Below, in pieces: positions 16,588 through 24,601 of a stretch of 64,000 nucleotides of DNA. The position numbers were made by a program, and so were the translations under genes. Where the stretch lies: NCBI RefSeq assembly GCF_003385495.1, contig NZ_QNUH01000004.1, forward strand, positions 124,001 through 188,000. The letters are read 5' to 3'. The stretch is from Chryseobacterium elymi (GTDB lineage Bacteria > Bacteroidota > Bacteroidia > Flavobacteriales > Weeksellaceae). The first letter of the stretch is position 1. Each line of letters opens with the position of its first letter. Under the pieces are notes generated by a model. That model was not told the origin of the DNA, ran no database searches, and saw only the letters and a program-made list of their open reading frames with translations.

Positions 16588-17059
16588 AGTTGTAATTGTT
16601 TTTTGAGATCCGGTCTCGGTTAATAAAATATTTGATTTAAACTAGTTTCTATTATTTAAGCTCTGCAGATGATACGGCAAAACAGATTTCAAAACATTGT
16701 TGTAGACTGTGACTGTGCTTCCGCTGTATGGGTGGTTCCTGATACAATGGGTTGAAATCATGGTCTGTAAAATCTGCAAGAGTTAAATCTTTATTTTTAA
16801 GCTCCAGCTATCCTGGTATGATACTGGAAAAGGATGCGGTTGATATTTTCCAGGTCTATATTCCTGAAAAGTCAATTTCTGCTGTAGGTATGCTGTAACA
16901 TGATATATGCCTGTAGTTGAGGATTACCTGATTGTGTATGTTGAGCATCTAAAAACCGGTGTGGAAATAATATTGACGTGATTGTATATGCTGAGGTCAC
17001 CGGTATCTATCTTTACAGAGAAATAAACCGCATCCATTGTTATTGTTGTCTGGGATTAG
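16588..17059 (-). pseudogene. Gap in the reb operon with a possible degraded gene
   Basis: No intact gene of normal length is present. On the minus strand one frame is open with protein-like composition over the last 51 codons before a stop at 16652 (16652-16807, including 'LTLADFTDHDFNPLYQEPP'). The same frame continues upstream through two in-frame stops with coding-like stretches ('IPTAEIDFSGI', 'TWKISTASFSSIIPG'). Another short frame starts at an ATG near 17037 (37 codons, 'MDAVYFSVKIDTGDLSIYN'). Two related words around 16920-17010 (TATGTTGAGCAT and TATGCTGAGGTC, each close to ACCGGT) hint at an old duplication. This fits a decayed gene, but a structured RNA or plain spacer cannot be excluded. 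Confidence 0.35.
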
Positions 17060-17284
17060 TTAAAAACGGCCTCTTCCTGATATTGAACCTTTAAGCTTTA
17101 ATCTCCCGGAACCCATCTTTTTTATTCCCATAACGTAATTACTCATTCCCAACATAGCGTCCCGTTGTTGATTCAGTGCGGAATTAATATGCATTACTCC
17201 TGTGGAATGCGCGCTTACCTGCATTGAGATGGCGGCTGGTACGGAGGCTGACATTCCCATAACTGCGGTGTTGATTTCATTCAT
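17060..17284 (-). CDS. Small RebB-like protein
   Basis: The 74-aa protein shows a shortened RebB pattern: 'SVPAAISMQVSAHSTGVMHI' followed by 'NSALNQQRDAMLGMSNYVMG', matching the central 'AHSTGIM...NAVNTQNQQN' block of the 86-aa copies. The N-terminal 'TDAVTQSNV' part is reduced to 'INTAVMGMSASV'. The C-terminus is replaced by a basic, glycine-rich tail ('GSGRLKLKGSISGRGRF'). It could be a cap or nucleating subunit of the ribbon, but this is only a guess from its divergent tail. It is 29 bp downstream of the 148-aa accessory gene. Confidence 0.7.
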   Translation of the reverse strand: MNEINTAVMGMSASVPAAISMQVSAHSTGVMHINSALNQQRDAMLGMSNYVMGIKKMGSGRLKLKGSISGRGRF

Positions 17285-17313
17285 ATTATCTGTAATTTTT
17301 TTTGATTAGTATA

Positions 17314-17760
17314 TTATTTGCGGATATTGCCAAATCTTATCTGCAGCTTATTCATTCTTTCTGCTATCTTTAATTCTTTGTCTTTTATCTTTACCACAGA
17401 AGCTTCCTGCAGCTTTTTTAACTGTTCATCATAGTTCATTGTTACCGGGCTGGCTATAGCAGGTGACTGATAAGCTTCCTGCTGTTTCACTGCTTCTTCC
17501 AGTTTTTCCAGCAGAGGTGCTAAAGATTTAAGCGTTTCTTTGGTTGCTTTATCTTTGATGTAGTTAATGATTTCATCTTCATGGCTAAGAACAAACGGCA
17601 TGGCACTCATGTCTATTCCCACGGCATTATTTTTTGTTTCCACAACAGGAATACAATCTTCCGGTTCCTGATCTGTCCTCCAGTTTTCCTCTCCCTCAGC
17701 AGGAATATTTTCATAGATTTCCGGTTGCGTATCTTTGCTTTTATCTTTTAAATAATCCAT
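17314..17760 (-). CDS. Accessory protein of the reb operon, helical, unknown
   Basis: The 148-aa protein is acidic in its first half ('ENIPAEGEENWRTDQEPEDC') and helical with many charged residues in the second ('KETLKSLAPLLEKLEEAVKQ', 'KIKDKELKIAERMNKLQIRF'). It has no signal peptide or membrane segment, and I do not recognise a family. Its ATG overlaps the stop of the 68-aa gene by 20 nt, so the two are translationally coupled. A role in assembling or regulating the R-body is inferred only from position between reb genes. Confidence 0.7.
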   Translation of the reverse strand: MDYLKDKSKDTQPEIYENIPAEGEENWRTDQEPEDCIPVVETKNNAVGIDMSAMPFVLSHEDEIINYIKDKATKETLKSLAPLLEKLEEAVKQQEAYQSPAIASPVTMNYDEQLKKLQEASVVKIKDKELKIAERMNKLQIRFGNIRK

Positions 17761-17947
17761 TTCCTATTTTTTTAAGTTTGTCTGTGATCTGTATAGCTAA
17801 AGGTTTCTTTACCTCCTCTTGTTCAGGTTGGTCTGCAGGAATTACTGCTTCTTCAATTTTAGGCTTTATGAGTGGCTGAGCCAGCTTGATAGATTTCAGC
17901 ACCAATTTTCCGTCCCCGCCGTCAACTTCAAGATTTCTATTTCCCAT
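17741..17947 (-). CDS. Small accessory protein of the reb operon
   Basis: This 68-aa protein ('MGNRNLEVDGGDGKLVLKSI...') is lysine- and proline-rich with no recognised domain. It sits 41 bp after the stop of the 155-aa gene. Upstream of its ATG the frame stays open back to an A10 run inside the end of that gene. Gain of a single A there would therefore join the two proteins without a stop. Its own 3' end overlaps the 148-aa gene by 20 nt. It may be an independent small protein or the C-terminal extension of a slippage product. Confidence 0.6.
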   Translation of the reverse strand: MGNRNLEVDGGDGKLVLKSIKLAQPLIKPKIEEAVIPADQPEQEEVKKPLAIQITDKLKKIGNGLFKR

Positions 17948-17988
17948 GCTGTTTTGTTCTTCTGGTTTCTCATTGGCGGTCCCTGATG

Positions 17989-18456
17989 TCAGGCGTTTTT
18001 TTTTTCAGGATCTTCAGCATCAGGATCTTCAGCAGATGCAATATGCTGTGGGGCGTTGAGATTGCTGTTAACGGCATAAATTGCGGTAGAAATTTTCGTT
18101 TTCACTTCTGCATAATCGCTGACTATTTTAAAAAGATCCCGCATCATTTCATTCCCAGTCCCATTTCCTGTATCATCAGCTTCACTCAGATTGTTTTTTG
18201 GTGGCGGTTTGTTTTCGCTGGGTGTTCCGTAGGTCAGTAAATTATTCGCCAGTCTGCTCAATGCGATGAGACCTACCTGCTCAAATCCTTTTAAGAAAGA
18301 CTGAAGATCCTGAACCATCATTCCCGTCGACTGATCGATCATCACTTTTCCGGCGCCCGTCATTGGCGAAGCCGCCGGTGGCGACAATACCTCTTTGTTG
18401 ATGAAGATCACCGCTTCTTCTGCAGATTTGGCTCCCTCTGAATTTTGCGTTCCCAT
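17989..18456 (-). CDS. RebB-related extended protein
   Basis: The 155-aa protein contains a block at about residues 37-78, 'VMIDQSTGMMVQDLQSFLKG' followed by 'FEQVGLIALSRLANNLL', that resembles the RebB core ('AHSTGIM' followed by a helix). A proline/asparagine-rich linker ('TPSENKPPPKNNLSEADDTG') and a second helical region ('MMRDLFKIVSDYAEVKTKIS') follow. The C-terminus ends in an acidic 'EDPDAEDPEKKNA', where the 'EKKN' codons form a run of ten A residues. It is probably a specialised R-body component or scaffold. It is 17 bp downstream of the first small rebB gene. Its assignment to the RebB family is tentative. Confidence 0.6.
   Translation of the reverse strand: MGTQNSEGAKSAEEAVIFINKEVLSPPAASPMTGAGKVMIDQSTGMMVQDLQSFLKGFEQVGLIALSRLANNLLTYGTPSENKPPPKNNLSEADDTGNGTGNEMMRDLFKIVSDYAEVKTKISTAIYAVNSNLNAPQHIASAEDPDAEDPEKKNA
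17996..18005 (-). other. A10 homopolymer that could join two reb ORFs
   Basis: On the coding (minus) strand ten A residues lie seven nucleotides before the stop of the 155-aa gene. Adding one A leads straight into the frame of the 68-aa gene through an open 16-codon linker. Runs of nine or more A are classical sites of RNA polymerase slippage and of phase variation by replication slippage. A base-call error of the same kind is the trivial alternative. Confidence 0.6.
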
Positions 18457-18473
18457 TGTGTTAAAATTTTAAA

Positions 18474-18689
18474 TTATCCTTTTAAGATCTTAATGGCATC
18501 TGCTACAATAGCTGGATTGAGCTGATTAAGATTCTGCTGGTTTGTTACTGAGTTCTGTATCGAAATTCCGCTGGCATGCATGGCCATCTGGTACAACATA
18601 CTCATTGCCTGAGCCGGCGATTCGCCCAGCACCGTAACATTGGTCTGCGTTACCGCATCAGTGACCTTGTTATTTACTGTATCTGACAT
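18474..18689 (-). CDS. RebB-family protein, first gene of the reb operon
   Basis: The 71-aa protein reads 'VNNKVTDAVTQTNVTVLGES' followed by 'AHASGISIQNSVTNQQNLNQ'-like sequence and a final 'IVADAIKILKG'. This is a compact but complete RebB pattern, lacking the 'AATTQG...IYS' insert of the 86-aa copies. It is the first gene of the minus-strand reb transcript, with a 519-bp regulatory gap upstream and 17 bp to the next gene. The divergence from the five-copy array suggests a distinct structural role, in keeping with R-bodies that need several Reb proteins. Confidence 0.85.
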   Translation of the reverse strand: MSDTVNNKVTDAVTQTNVTVLGESPAQAMSMLYQMAMHASGISIQNSVTNQQNLNQLNPAIVADAIKILKG

Positions 18690-19208
18690 ATACTTGGTTT
18701 TAATGGTTATTAAATTAAGAGGATCATCAATTCTTCTTATCTTTAAGAACTTTTCTCCCGGTTTACTTTTCTACGCTTCCCCTTTTCCTCATTTACGTTT
18801 CTCCCTTTCTTCTGATACAAATGTCCAAAATAAAAATATATCCAACTTAAGGGAATTTACTGATTTTTAGAAACTCAGGTATTTCCCTTTAATGTGATAA
18901 AATAACACATACGTCTTATTACTGCCAATTAAAAACAGGCATAGCTGTTTATTGAAGGGATGATAGATATTTTTGAACATCAAAAAACCGCCACTACAGT
19001 GCAGGCGGTTTAATTTAACTGAAAAATGGACATTTTTATATAGCTAGATACAGCTGACAATCTATAAACATTATAGATTTAAAAATGAACCAACAATTAA
19101 CTTTAAATGATTTTCATATTATTCTTTAAGATTACATTTTCATTAGGAATAAGGTTTACTGCAGTCCGCTCGAATGACATTAAGCAAAATCATCCAACAT
19201 TAGTAGTT
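18690..19208. other. Regulatory region upstream of the reb operon
   Basis: These 519 bp contain no gene. The part next to 18689 is pyrimidine-rich (plus strand) and should hold the reb promoter; near-matches to the minus-strand -7 box occur (CAAATGTC, CAAAATAA, about 18818-18835) but none is exact. The terminator of the upstream flavoprotein gene lies at 18985-19011. Confidence 0.4.
18985..19011 (-). terminator. Terminator downstream of the siderophore-interacting-type gene
   Basis: An 8-bp perfect stem (AAACCGCC 18985-18992 with GGCGGTTT 19004-19011) has an 11-nt loop and is followed on the minus strand by a T-run. It would separate the 19209-19931 transcript from the reb operon. Confidence 0.75.
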
Positions 19209-19931
19209 CTATAACCCTTTCTTCCCCTCCATCCAATACGCCTGCGACCTGACACACTTCCCATACACCCCTTTCGCCTTAAGAAATTTCCGGATCACGG
19301 ACATGGTATTCCCATTTCCTGTAAGATAGAAAACCGCTTCGTTATTGTAAATGGCTTGTTTTTCTTCTTTTAAAAAGTCGTTTAAAGCTTCCATGATTTT
19401 CTGAATATCATTTTTGGGAGCGTGATAGCCATACAGTTCCAGTTTTTTCAACACTGAGGGATCTTCCAGCTCATGAAGACATACAAATGCACCACCTGTC
19501 TCTTCTGCTGCTTCTTTGATGGACAGAGAGCTTCCCAGCGAAGTTGCATCGCCTATGGAAAAATGAATTTCTGCATTGGGCTCAAAAAAACGCTTTCCCC
19601 TTGGCATCAGTATTTTTGTAGTTTCACCTACTGAAAGACGGCTTGCAAAACGGCTTCCTACAGCATCCGTATCATGAAGATGGAAAATCACATCAAAAGT
19701 TCCGGAGTGCTTATTAAAACTAAAGGGTGAGTAATTGCGGTAATCCCTTTCGTTGACCCTTATTCCTATAGCGTAAGCCGGATCAAAGTGGACGTCTTCC
19801 AAACCGGCAGCAAAACGGATAAGGCGAAGATCTTTTGAAACAGCTTCTGTATGGATAACGGTACATTCTTTAAATTTAGAGGACATAACATTTTCTAAAG
19901 TGTCATTAATCCATTTGGGTAAACTTGGCAT
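19209..19931 (-). CDS. Siderophore-interacting family flavoprotein (ferric-siderophore reductase-like)
   Basis: The 240-aa protein matches the siderophore-interacting (ViuB/YqjH) family. An N-terminal FAD-binding barrel contains 'YRNYSPFSFNKHSGTFDV', with the RxYS flavin-binding motif, and 'PRGKRFFEP'. The second domain has 'SIGDATSLGSSLSI', the family's pyridine-nucleotide side, and 'YLTGNGNTMSVIRKFLKAKG' near the end. Such enzymes reduce Fe(III)-siderophores in the cytosol to release iron. The gene follows the AraC regulator at 20014-20886 with an 82-bp gap on the same strand, so that regulator may control it. No siderophore synthesis gene is present in the window. Confidence 0.8.
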   Translation of the reverse strand: MPSLPKWINDTLENVMSSKFKECTVIHTEAVSKDLRLIRFAAGLEDVHFDPAYAIGIRVNERDYRNYSPFSFNKHSGTFDVIFHLHDTDAVGSRFASRLSVGETTKILMPRGKRFFEPNAEIHFSIGDATSLGSSLSIKEAAEETGGAFVCLHELEDPSVLKKLELYGYHAPKNDIQKIMEALNDFLKEEKQAIYNNEAVFYLTGNGNTMSVIRKFLKAKGVYGKCVRSQAYWMEGKKGL

Positions 19932-20013
19932 AAATAATTTTTAATGCAAAGGAAGTCTCAAAATGAATGCAGACCGATAGCCGTATCAGGGTATTAGTTG
20001 GACAATTCGTGGT

Positions 20014-20886
20014 TTACTGCTGAGTTCGATATTTGTCCCGGAATTCTGTCGGCGGGCAGCCTTCAACCTTAGAAAATAAGCGGGAAAAATAGGTGTGATC
20101 ACCATAGCCTAGCTCATATGCAATTTCTTTTACACTAAGTTGAGTGAAGGACAAAAGCCTTTTCGCTTCTATCAAAACTTCCTGATGAATCCAGTGCTGT
20201 GCAGATTTACCTGTTACTTCACGAATAACCTCAGTCAGATATCCTGGTGAAATATTCAAAATGCCGGCATAGGCTGATGGACTTTTCAGGGTTTTAAATT
20301 GTTTCCTTACCAGAATCCTGAACTTTCTGGTCAATTGAATGGCACGGCTTTCACCGGATATTCCCGCATGGTTACCGGATAAAAAGATCAGGGAATACAA
20401 ACCTGTAAAAGCATTCATTAATGACTGAACAACAAGAAATCCTTCTTTAGTAGCCAGCATTTCTTCCGTACAGGACATATGAAGCATCCCGGCACAGGCA
20501 TTGAGCTTTTCAACCCACCTATCATCAACAGGTACCGGCTGTATATCTACCAAAGTTTCTTCAAAAACCGATCTTGCAGCATCGGGCAGCAGATCTGCTT
20601 TAACGGCAATAAACCATCCGGTGACCTGTTCCATTAAAATTCCCTGATGAACCTGCCCCGGCAATAAAAAGAAAACAGCAGCATCCCGTGCTTCTATTAC
20701 CTTAAAATCAACCATCATTTTGGCTCTGCCACTTTCCAAAAACGCAAAAATATAATGACTGTCCCGGTGAATACCTTTATCAAAAAGATGATCTATGGCA
20801 CTCATTGTCCGCTTTTCAATTCTTTCGATCAGAATACCATGCTGCGTAATGCTGTTTAAATCGTAAGTGGGAATGGACTGCTTCAT
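20014..20886 (-). CDS. AraC family transcriptional regulator
   Basis: The 290-aa protein has a cupin-like N-terminal sensor (about residues 25-165, with 'FFLLPGQVHQG') and two C-terminal helix-turn-helices. These are 'SPSAYAGILNISPGYLTEVI' and 'LSVKEIAYELGYGDHTYFSR', the latter followed by the AraC signature 'FSKVEGCPPTEFR'. It precedes the flavoprotein gene by 82 bp on the same strand and probably regulates it. An exact Bacteroidota -7 box on the minus strand (CAAAGATA on the plus strand, 20948-20955) lies 62 bp upstream of the start, without a clear -33 partner. The effector is unknown. Confidence 0.85.
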   Translation of the reverse strand: MKQSIPTYDLNSITQHGILIERIEKRTMSAIDHLFDKGIHRDSHYIFAFLESGRAKMMVDFKVIEARDAAVFFLLPGQVHQGILMEQVTGWFIAVKADLLPDAARSVFEETLVDIQPVPVDDRWVEKLNACAGMLHMSCTEEMLATKEGFLVVQSLMNAFTGLYSLIFLSGNHAGISGESRAIQLTRKFRILVRKQFKTLKSPSAYAGILNISPGYLTEVIREVTGKSAQHWIHQEVLIEAKRLLSFTQLSVKEIAYELGYGDHTYFSRLFSKVEGCPPTEFRDKYRTQQ

Positions 20887-21040
20887 TGAAAAATAGCTGA
20901 TGATGAGAAATTATTCTGATTTACTAAGCTAAAAGCATTATTTATAGCAAAGATAAGCAAAGAAACATTTCTCTCTATCTGTTTTCAGGATAAACAAAGG
21001 CATTTCATTCAGTAAAGTAAGACCTATTTTATAATTCAGT

Positions 21041-21676
21041 TTATCTGGCCTTTGACAAAGCCATTTTTACCGCTAAATAAGTAAGTACACCTGCCATAAA
21101 CCATTTCTGAATCTTCATCCAAAATGGATTATCGGAGAAAAATGCTGCTACCCTTGCGGCTGTGAGTACGATGATAAAATTAACGCTGAAGCTTACAAAA
21201 ACCTGAACAATTCCCAGTTCAAAGCTTTGCAATAAAACAGAACCATATTCAGGTTTTATAAATTGCGGGAAGAAGGACAGGTAAAATACAGCGACTTTCG
21301 GGTTCAGTGCGCTGGTGAGAAAGCCAACGGTAAAAAGCTTTTTAGAACCATCATGCGGGCTGTTTTTATCTACTTCAAATATATTTTTACTCTTTGGTCT
21401 TATTGCCTGGTACGCTAAATACAGAAGATAAACGGTTCCAAGTGTTTTCAGAACGGTATAAGCAACCGGAACGGCCAGTAATACCGCTGTAAGTCCGAAA
21501 GATACCATGACAATATGGAACATAAAGCCGCTAACCACGCCTGCCAGAGAAATAATTCCGGATTTTTTTCCCTGTGTAATTGATTTTGAAATGAGGTAAA
21601 TCATATTCGGGCCGGGACTTATCACTAAAACCAATGCAGCCAGAACAAAGAATAAAAGTTCGTGAAATGGAATCAT
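21041..21676 (-). CDS. LysE/RhtB family amino-acid exporter
   Basis: The 211-aa protein has six predicted membrane helices and the hallmark N-terminal motif 'LVISPGPNMIYLISKSITQG' followed by 'GIISLAGVVSGFMFHI'. Later family residues include 'LGTVYLLYLAYQAIRPK' and 'FLTSALNPKVAVFYLSFFPQ'. The length is typical. LysE/RhtB proteins export amino acids such as lysine, homoserine, threonine or leucine; the substrate cannot be told here. It is a single gene with no obvious operon partner. Confidence 0.88.
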   Translation of the reverse strand: MIPFHELLFFVLAALVLVISPGPNMIYLISKSITQGKKSGIISLAGVVSGFMFHIVMVSFGLTAVLLAVPVAYTVLKTLGTVYLLYLAYQAIRPKSKNIFEVDKNSPHDGSKKLFTVGFLTSALNPKVAVFYLSFFPQFIKPEYGSVLLQSFELGIVQVFVSFSVNFIIVLTAARVAAFFSDNPFWMKIQKWFMAGVLTYLAVKMALSKAR

Positions 21677-22258
21677 CTTTTATGCAGCTATTTATTAAAT
21701 AATCTGTGCTAAACAGGTACCCCGGATACGGAGAATCATTGAACAAATATATTGATTTCATTCACAGTCTGTTTAAAGTGATACTCATTTTTTATCCTAA
21801 AGTGATCATTTAACATTAAGATGACAATAAAATATAAGCCTGGTGGTGGTATTTTGCTATTTTTGTATCCTGGGAAGAGTGATTTTATATCTTTTTCCGA
21901 ATAACCACACCTAAAACTATGAACCGAAATCAATTGTTGCCTGTTGACATACAGGAAAAAAAGACTATAAAGAGACCTATTCAGTCTCATAAATGCCATC
22001 CCATCTCTTCAGAATATTCAAAAAACAAATCAGCTGTAAAAGATTGAAGAATATCTATTCCGGCTTTGGCGTCCGGCAGAATATTTTTTCAATGTCAGTA
22101 CTATCGTTTAAGTTTTTACGTTTGACAGTAAACTACGAACCATTTTGCCTAACATTAAAGTTTCATCCGTCTAATTCCTTTTCTGCAATTAGCTTTAATA
22201 TCACTCAACCTAAACATACAATTTGACAGAATTTTTACTACATTAAAATTTAAACTCA
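21677..22258. other. Intergenic region before the TonB receptor gene
   Basis: About 580 bp between two divergently oriented genes. Several short frames are open but none has coding character or a conserved motif. The promoter of the TonB receptor operon must be here; no exact TAnnTTTG box was seen near 22259. Confidence 0.4.
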
Positions 22259-24598
22259 ATGCAAAAATTGTTTTTTAAAACTGCCGTCACCGCCGCTGTA
22301 GTCTGTTTCAGCTCCATGGCCCTGGCGCAGCAGAAATACTCGGTAAGCGGTACCGTAAAGGATCACAAGAATGGAGAACTGCTGATCGGAGTTACTGTAA
22401 AAGTAAGTGAAGATCCGTCTGTTTCTGTGGTTGCCAACGAATATGGCTTTTATTCCCTGTCGCTTCCCGAAGGAAGTTATACGCTGATCGTTTCCTATCC
22501 GGGTTATCGTGATTTTGAACTGCCGGTAAAGGTGGAACAGAATACCAAGCTGGATCTTCCACTCGACCAGGAAGAAAAAGGAGATGAAAGAGTGGGAAAA
22601 ATTGATGAAGTCGTTATTTCAGGGATCAAAAAGGATAAAAATCTTACCTCGGCCCAGATGGGAACTGAAACTTTAAGCATTAAAAATATAGAAAAATTGC
22701 CGGTTTTATTCGGGGAAAAAGATGTGATGAAAACGATACAGCTTTTACCGGGCATCAAAAGCAATGGTGAGGGAAGCAGTGGATTCAGCGTAAGAGGCGG
22801 TGCCACAGACCAGAACCTGATATTACTGGATGAAGCCCCTGTTTATAATGCTTCCCACTTGTTAGGTTTTTTCAGCACCTTCAACAGTGATGCACTGAAG
22901 GACGCCAGCATTATCAAAGGAAACAGCCCCGCTCAGTACGGGGGACGACTTTCTTCTGTGATGGACGTTAAAATGAAAGACGGAAACAACAAGGATTACA
23001 ATGTAAATGGAGGAATCGGGCTAATCAGCAGCAGACTGAGTGTGGAAGGCCCTATTCAGAAGGAAAAATCGTCATTCATTGTTTCCGGAAGAAGAACGTA
23101 TGCCGATCTGTTTCTTAAGACGAGTGATGATTATAAGGACAGCAAACTGTATTTCTATGACCTGAATTTGAAAGCCAATTATCAGATTAATGAGAACAAC
23201 CGTCTTTATTTATCCGGATATTTCGGAAGAGATGTTTTGGGATTGGGCGATACATTTTCAACAGACTGGGGAAATACAACGGCAACACTCCGATGGAACA
23301 GTATTATCAACAGTAAATTGTTTTCCAACACTTCATTAATTTACAGTAATTACAATTATAAAATCAGCCTGAAAAGCAATGATAATACGTTTGGCCTGAA
23401 TTCTCAGATCGAGGATTGGAACCTTAAGCAAGATTTTACGTGGTTTGCCGGAAATAAGCATTCGGTGCGTTTCGGGCTTCAGTCTATTCACCATACGATT
23501 ACGCCAAGCAGTGCTTCCGGTACAAGTGTGAGCAGCTTTCCGAGAAACCCAAGAAAATCGTGGGAAAATGCAATGTATATCAATGATGATTTTAAAGTCT
23601 CAGATAAACTGACCGTGAATTATGGTTTAAGGCTTTCTGCGTTCAGTATTTTGGGCGGTGACACGTATAATACCTATGACAATGGGGTGATTACAGAGAG
23701 CCGATTTCTGGAAAAGGATAAATTCGGAAAGACCTATTTTAATCTTGAACCGAGAATTACCGCCAACTACCGTATCAATGAGGTAAGCAGCATCAAGGCC
23801 GGATATTCCCGCAACACCCAGAACCTGCACCTTCTGAGCAACAGCAGCAGCGGAAATCCTACGGACCAGTGGATCGGGAGCAGCTACAGCGTAAAGCCGG
23901 AGATAGCCGATCAGATCAGTGCAGGATACAGCAGAAATTTCAATCATAACAATTATGAACTGAACGCTGAGATTTATTACAAGTCCATGCTGAACCAGAT
24001 CGACTTTAAAAACGGCGCACAGATCACGTTTGATACGGCAGCTGATGTAGAAAGTGAATTGCTGTATGGTAAAGGAAGAGCCTACGGACTGGAACTGATC
24101 GCCAAGAAGAAAAGCGGAAGACTGACCGGATGGATTTCATACACGTTGTCTAAAACAGAAAGAAAAATAAACGGAATCAATGATAATGAATGGTATAATG
24201 CCAGAATGGACAAAACCCACGATCTATCTGTTGTAGCCACTTATGAACTGAATAAGAAATGGTCTTTATCCGGTTTATTCCTTTACAGTACAGGAAATGC
24301 CGTTACCTTTCCTACTGCCAAATATGAGCTGAACGGACAGACAATATTCCAGTATAGCAGCAGGAATGCAGACCGTATGCCTGCCTACCACAGAATGGAT
24401 CTGAGCGCTACCTATGAACCGGAATCTACCAAGCGTTTCAAAGGATCATGGTCATTCGGTATTTATAATCTCTACGGCAGGGAAAATGCCTATACGATTA
24501 CGTTTGAAGACAATCCGAACAACCCTGGAACAACGCGCGCTATGCAGACTTCCCTTTTCCGTTGGGTACCCAATATCACTTATAATTTCAAATTTTAG
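22259..24598 (+). CDS. TonB-dependent outer-membrane receptor with CarboxypepD_reg-like domain
   Basis: The 779-aa protein has a signal peptide (cleavage after 'SMALAQ'). A carboxypeptidase-regulatory-like beta-sandwich follows at about 25-105 ('YSVSGTVKDHKNGELLIGVT', 'ANEYGFYSLSLPEGSY'). The plug domain (about 120-235) includes 'FSVRGGATDQNLILLDEAPV' and 'PAQYGGRLSSVMDVKM'. The rest is an outer-membrane barrel ending in an aromatic 'NITYNFKF'. It imports a large or chelated nutrient powered by TonB. The next gene, 3 nt downstream, is a DUF4249-type lipoprotein, a pairing common in Bacteroidota. No SusD is present, so this is not a classical Sus pair. Confidence 0.9.
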   Translation: MQKLFFKTAVTAAVVCFSSMALAQQKYSVSGTVKDHKNGELLIGVTVKVSEDPSVSVVANEYGFYSLSLPEGSYTLIVSYPGYRDFELPVKVEQNTKLDLPLDQEEKGDERVGKIDEVVISGIKKDKNLTSAQMGTETLSIKNIEKLPVLFGEKDVMKTIQLLPGIKSNGEGSSGFSVRGGATDQNLILLDEAPVYNASHLLGFFSTFNSDALKDASIIKGNSPAQYGGRLSSVMDVKMKDGNNKDYNVNGGIGLISSRLSVEGPIQKEKSSFIVSGRRTYADLFLKTSDDYKDSKLYFYDLNLKANYQINENNRLYLSGYFGRDVLGLGDTFSTDWGNTTATLRWNSIINSKLFSNTSLIYSNYNYKISLKSNDNTFGLNSQIEDWNLKQDFTWFAGNKHSVRFGLQSIHHTITPSSASGTSVSSFPRNPRKSWENAMYINDDFKVSDKLTVNYGLRLSAFSILGGDTYNTYDNGVITESRFLEKDKFGKTYFNLEPRITANYRINEVSSIKAGYSRNTQNLHLLSNSSSGNPTDQWIGSSYSVKPEIADQISAGYSRNFNHNNYELNAEIYYKSMLNQIDFKNGAQITFDTAADVESELLYGKGRAYGLELIAKKKSGRLTGWISYTLSKTERKINGINDNEWYNARMDKTHDLSVVATYELNKKWSLSGLFLYSTGNAVTFPTAKYELNGQTIFQYSSRNADRMPAYHRMDLSATYEPESTKRFKGSWSFGIYNLYGRENAYTITFEDNPNNPGTTRAMQTSLFRWVPNITYNFKF

Positions 24599-24601
24599 AT
24601 C

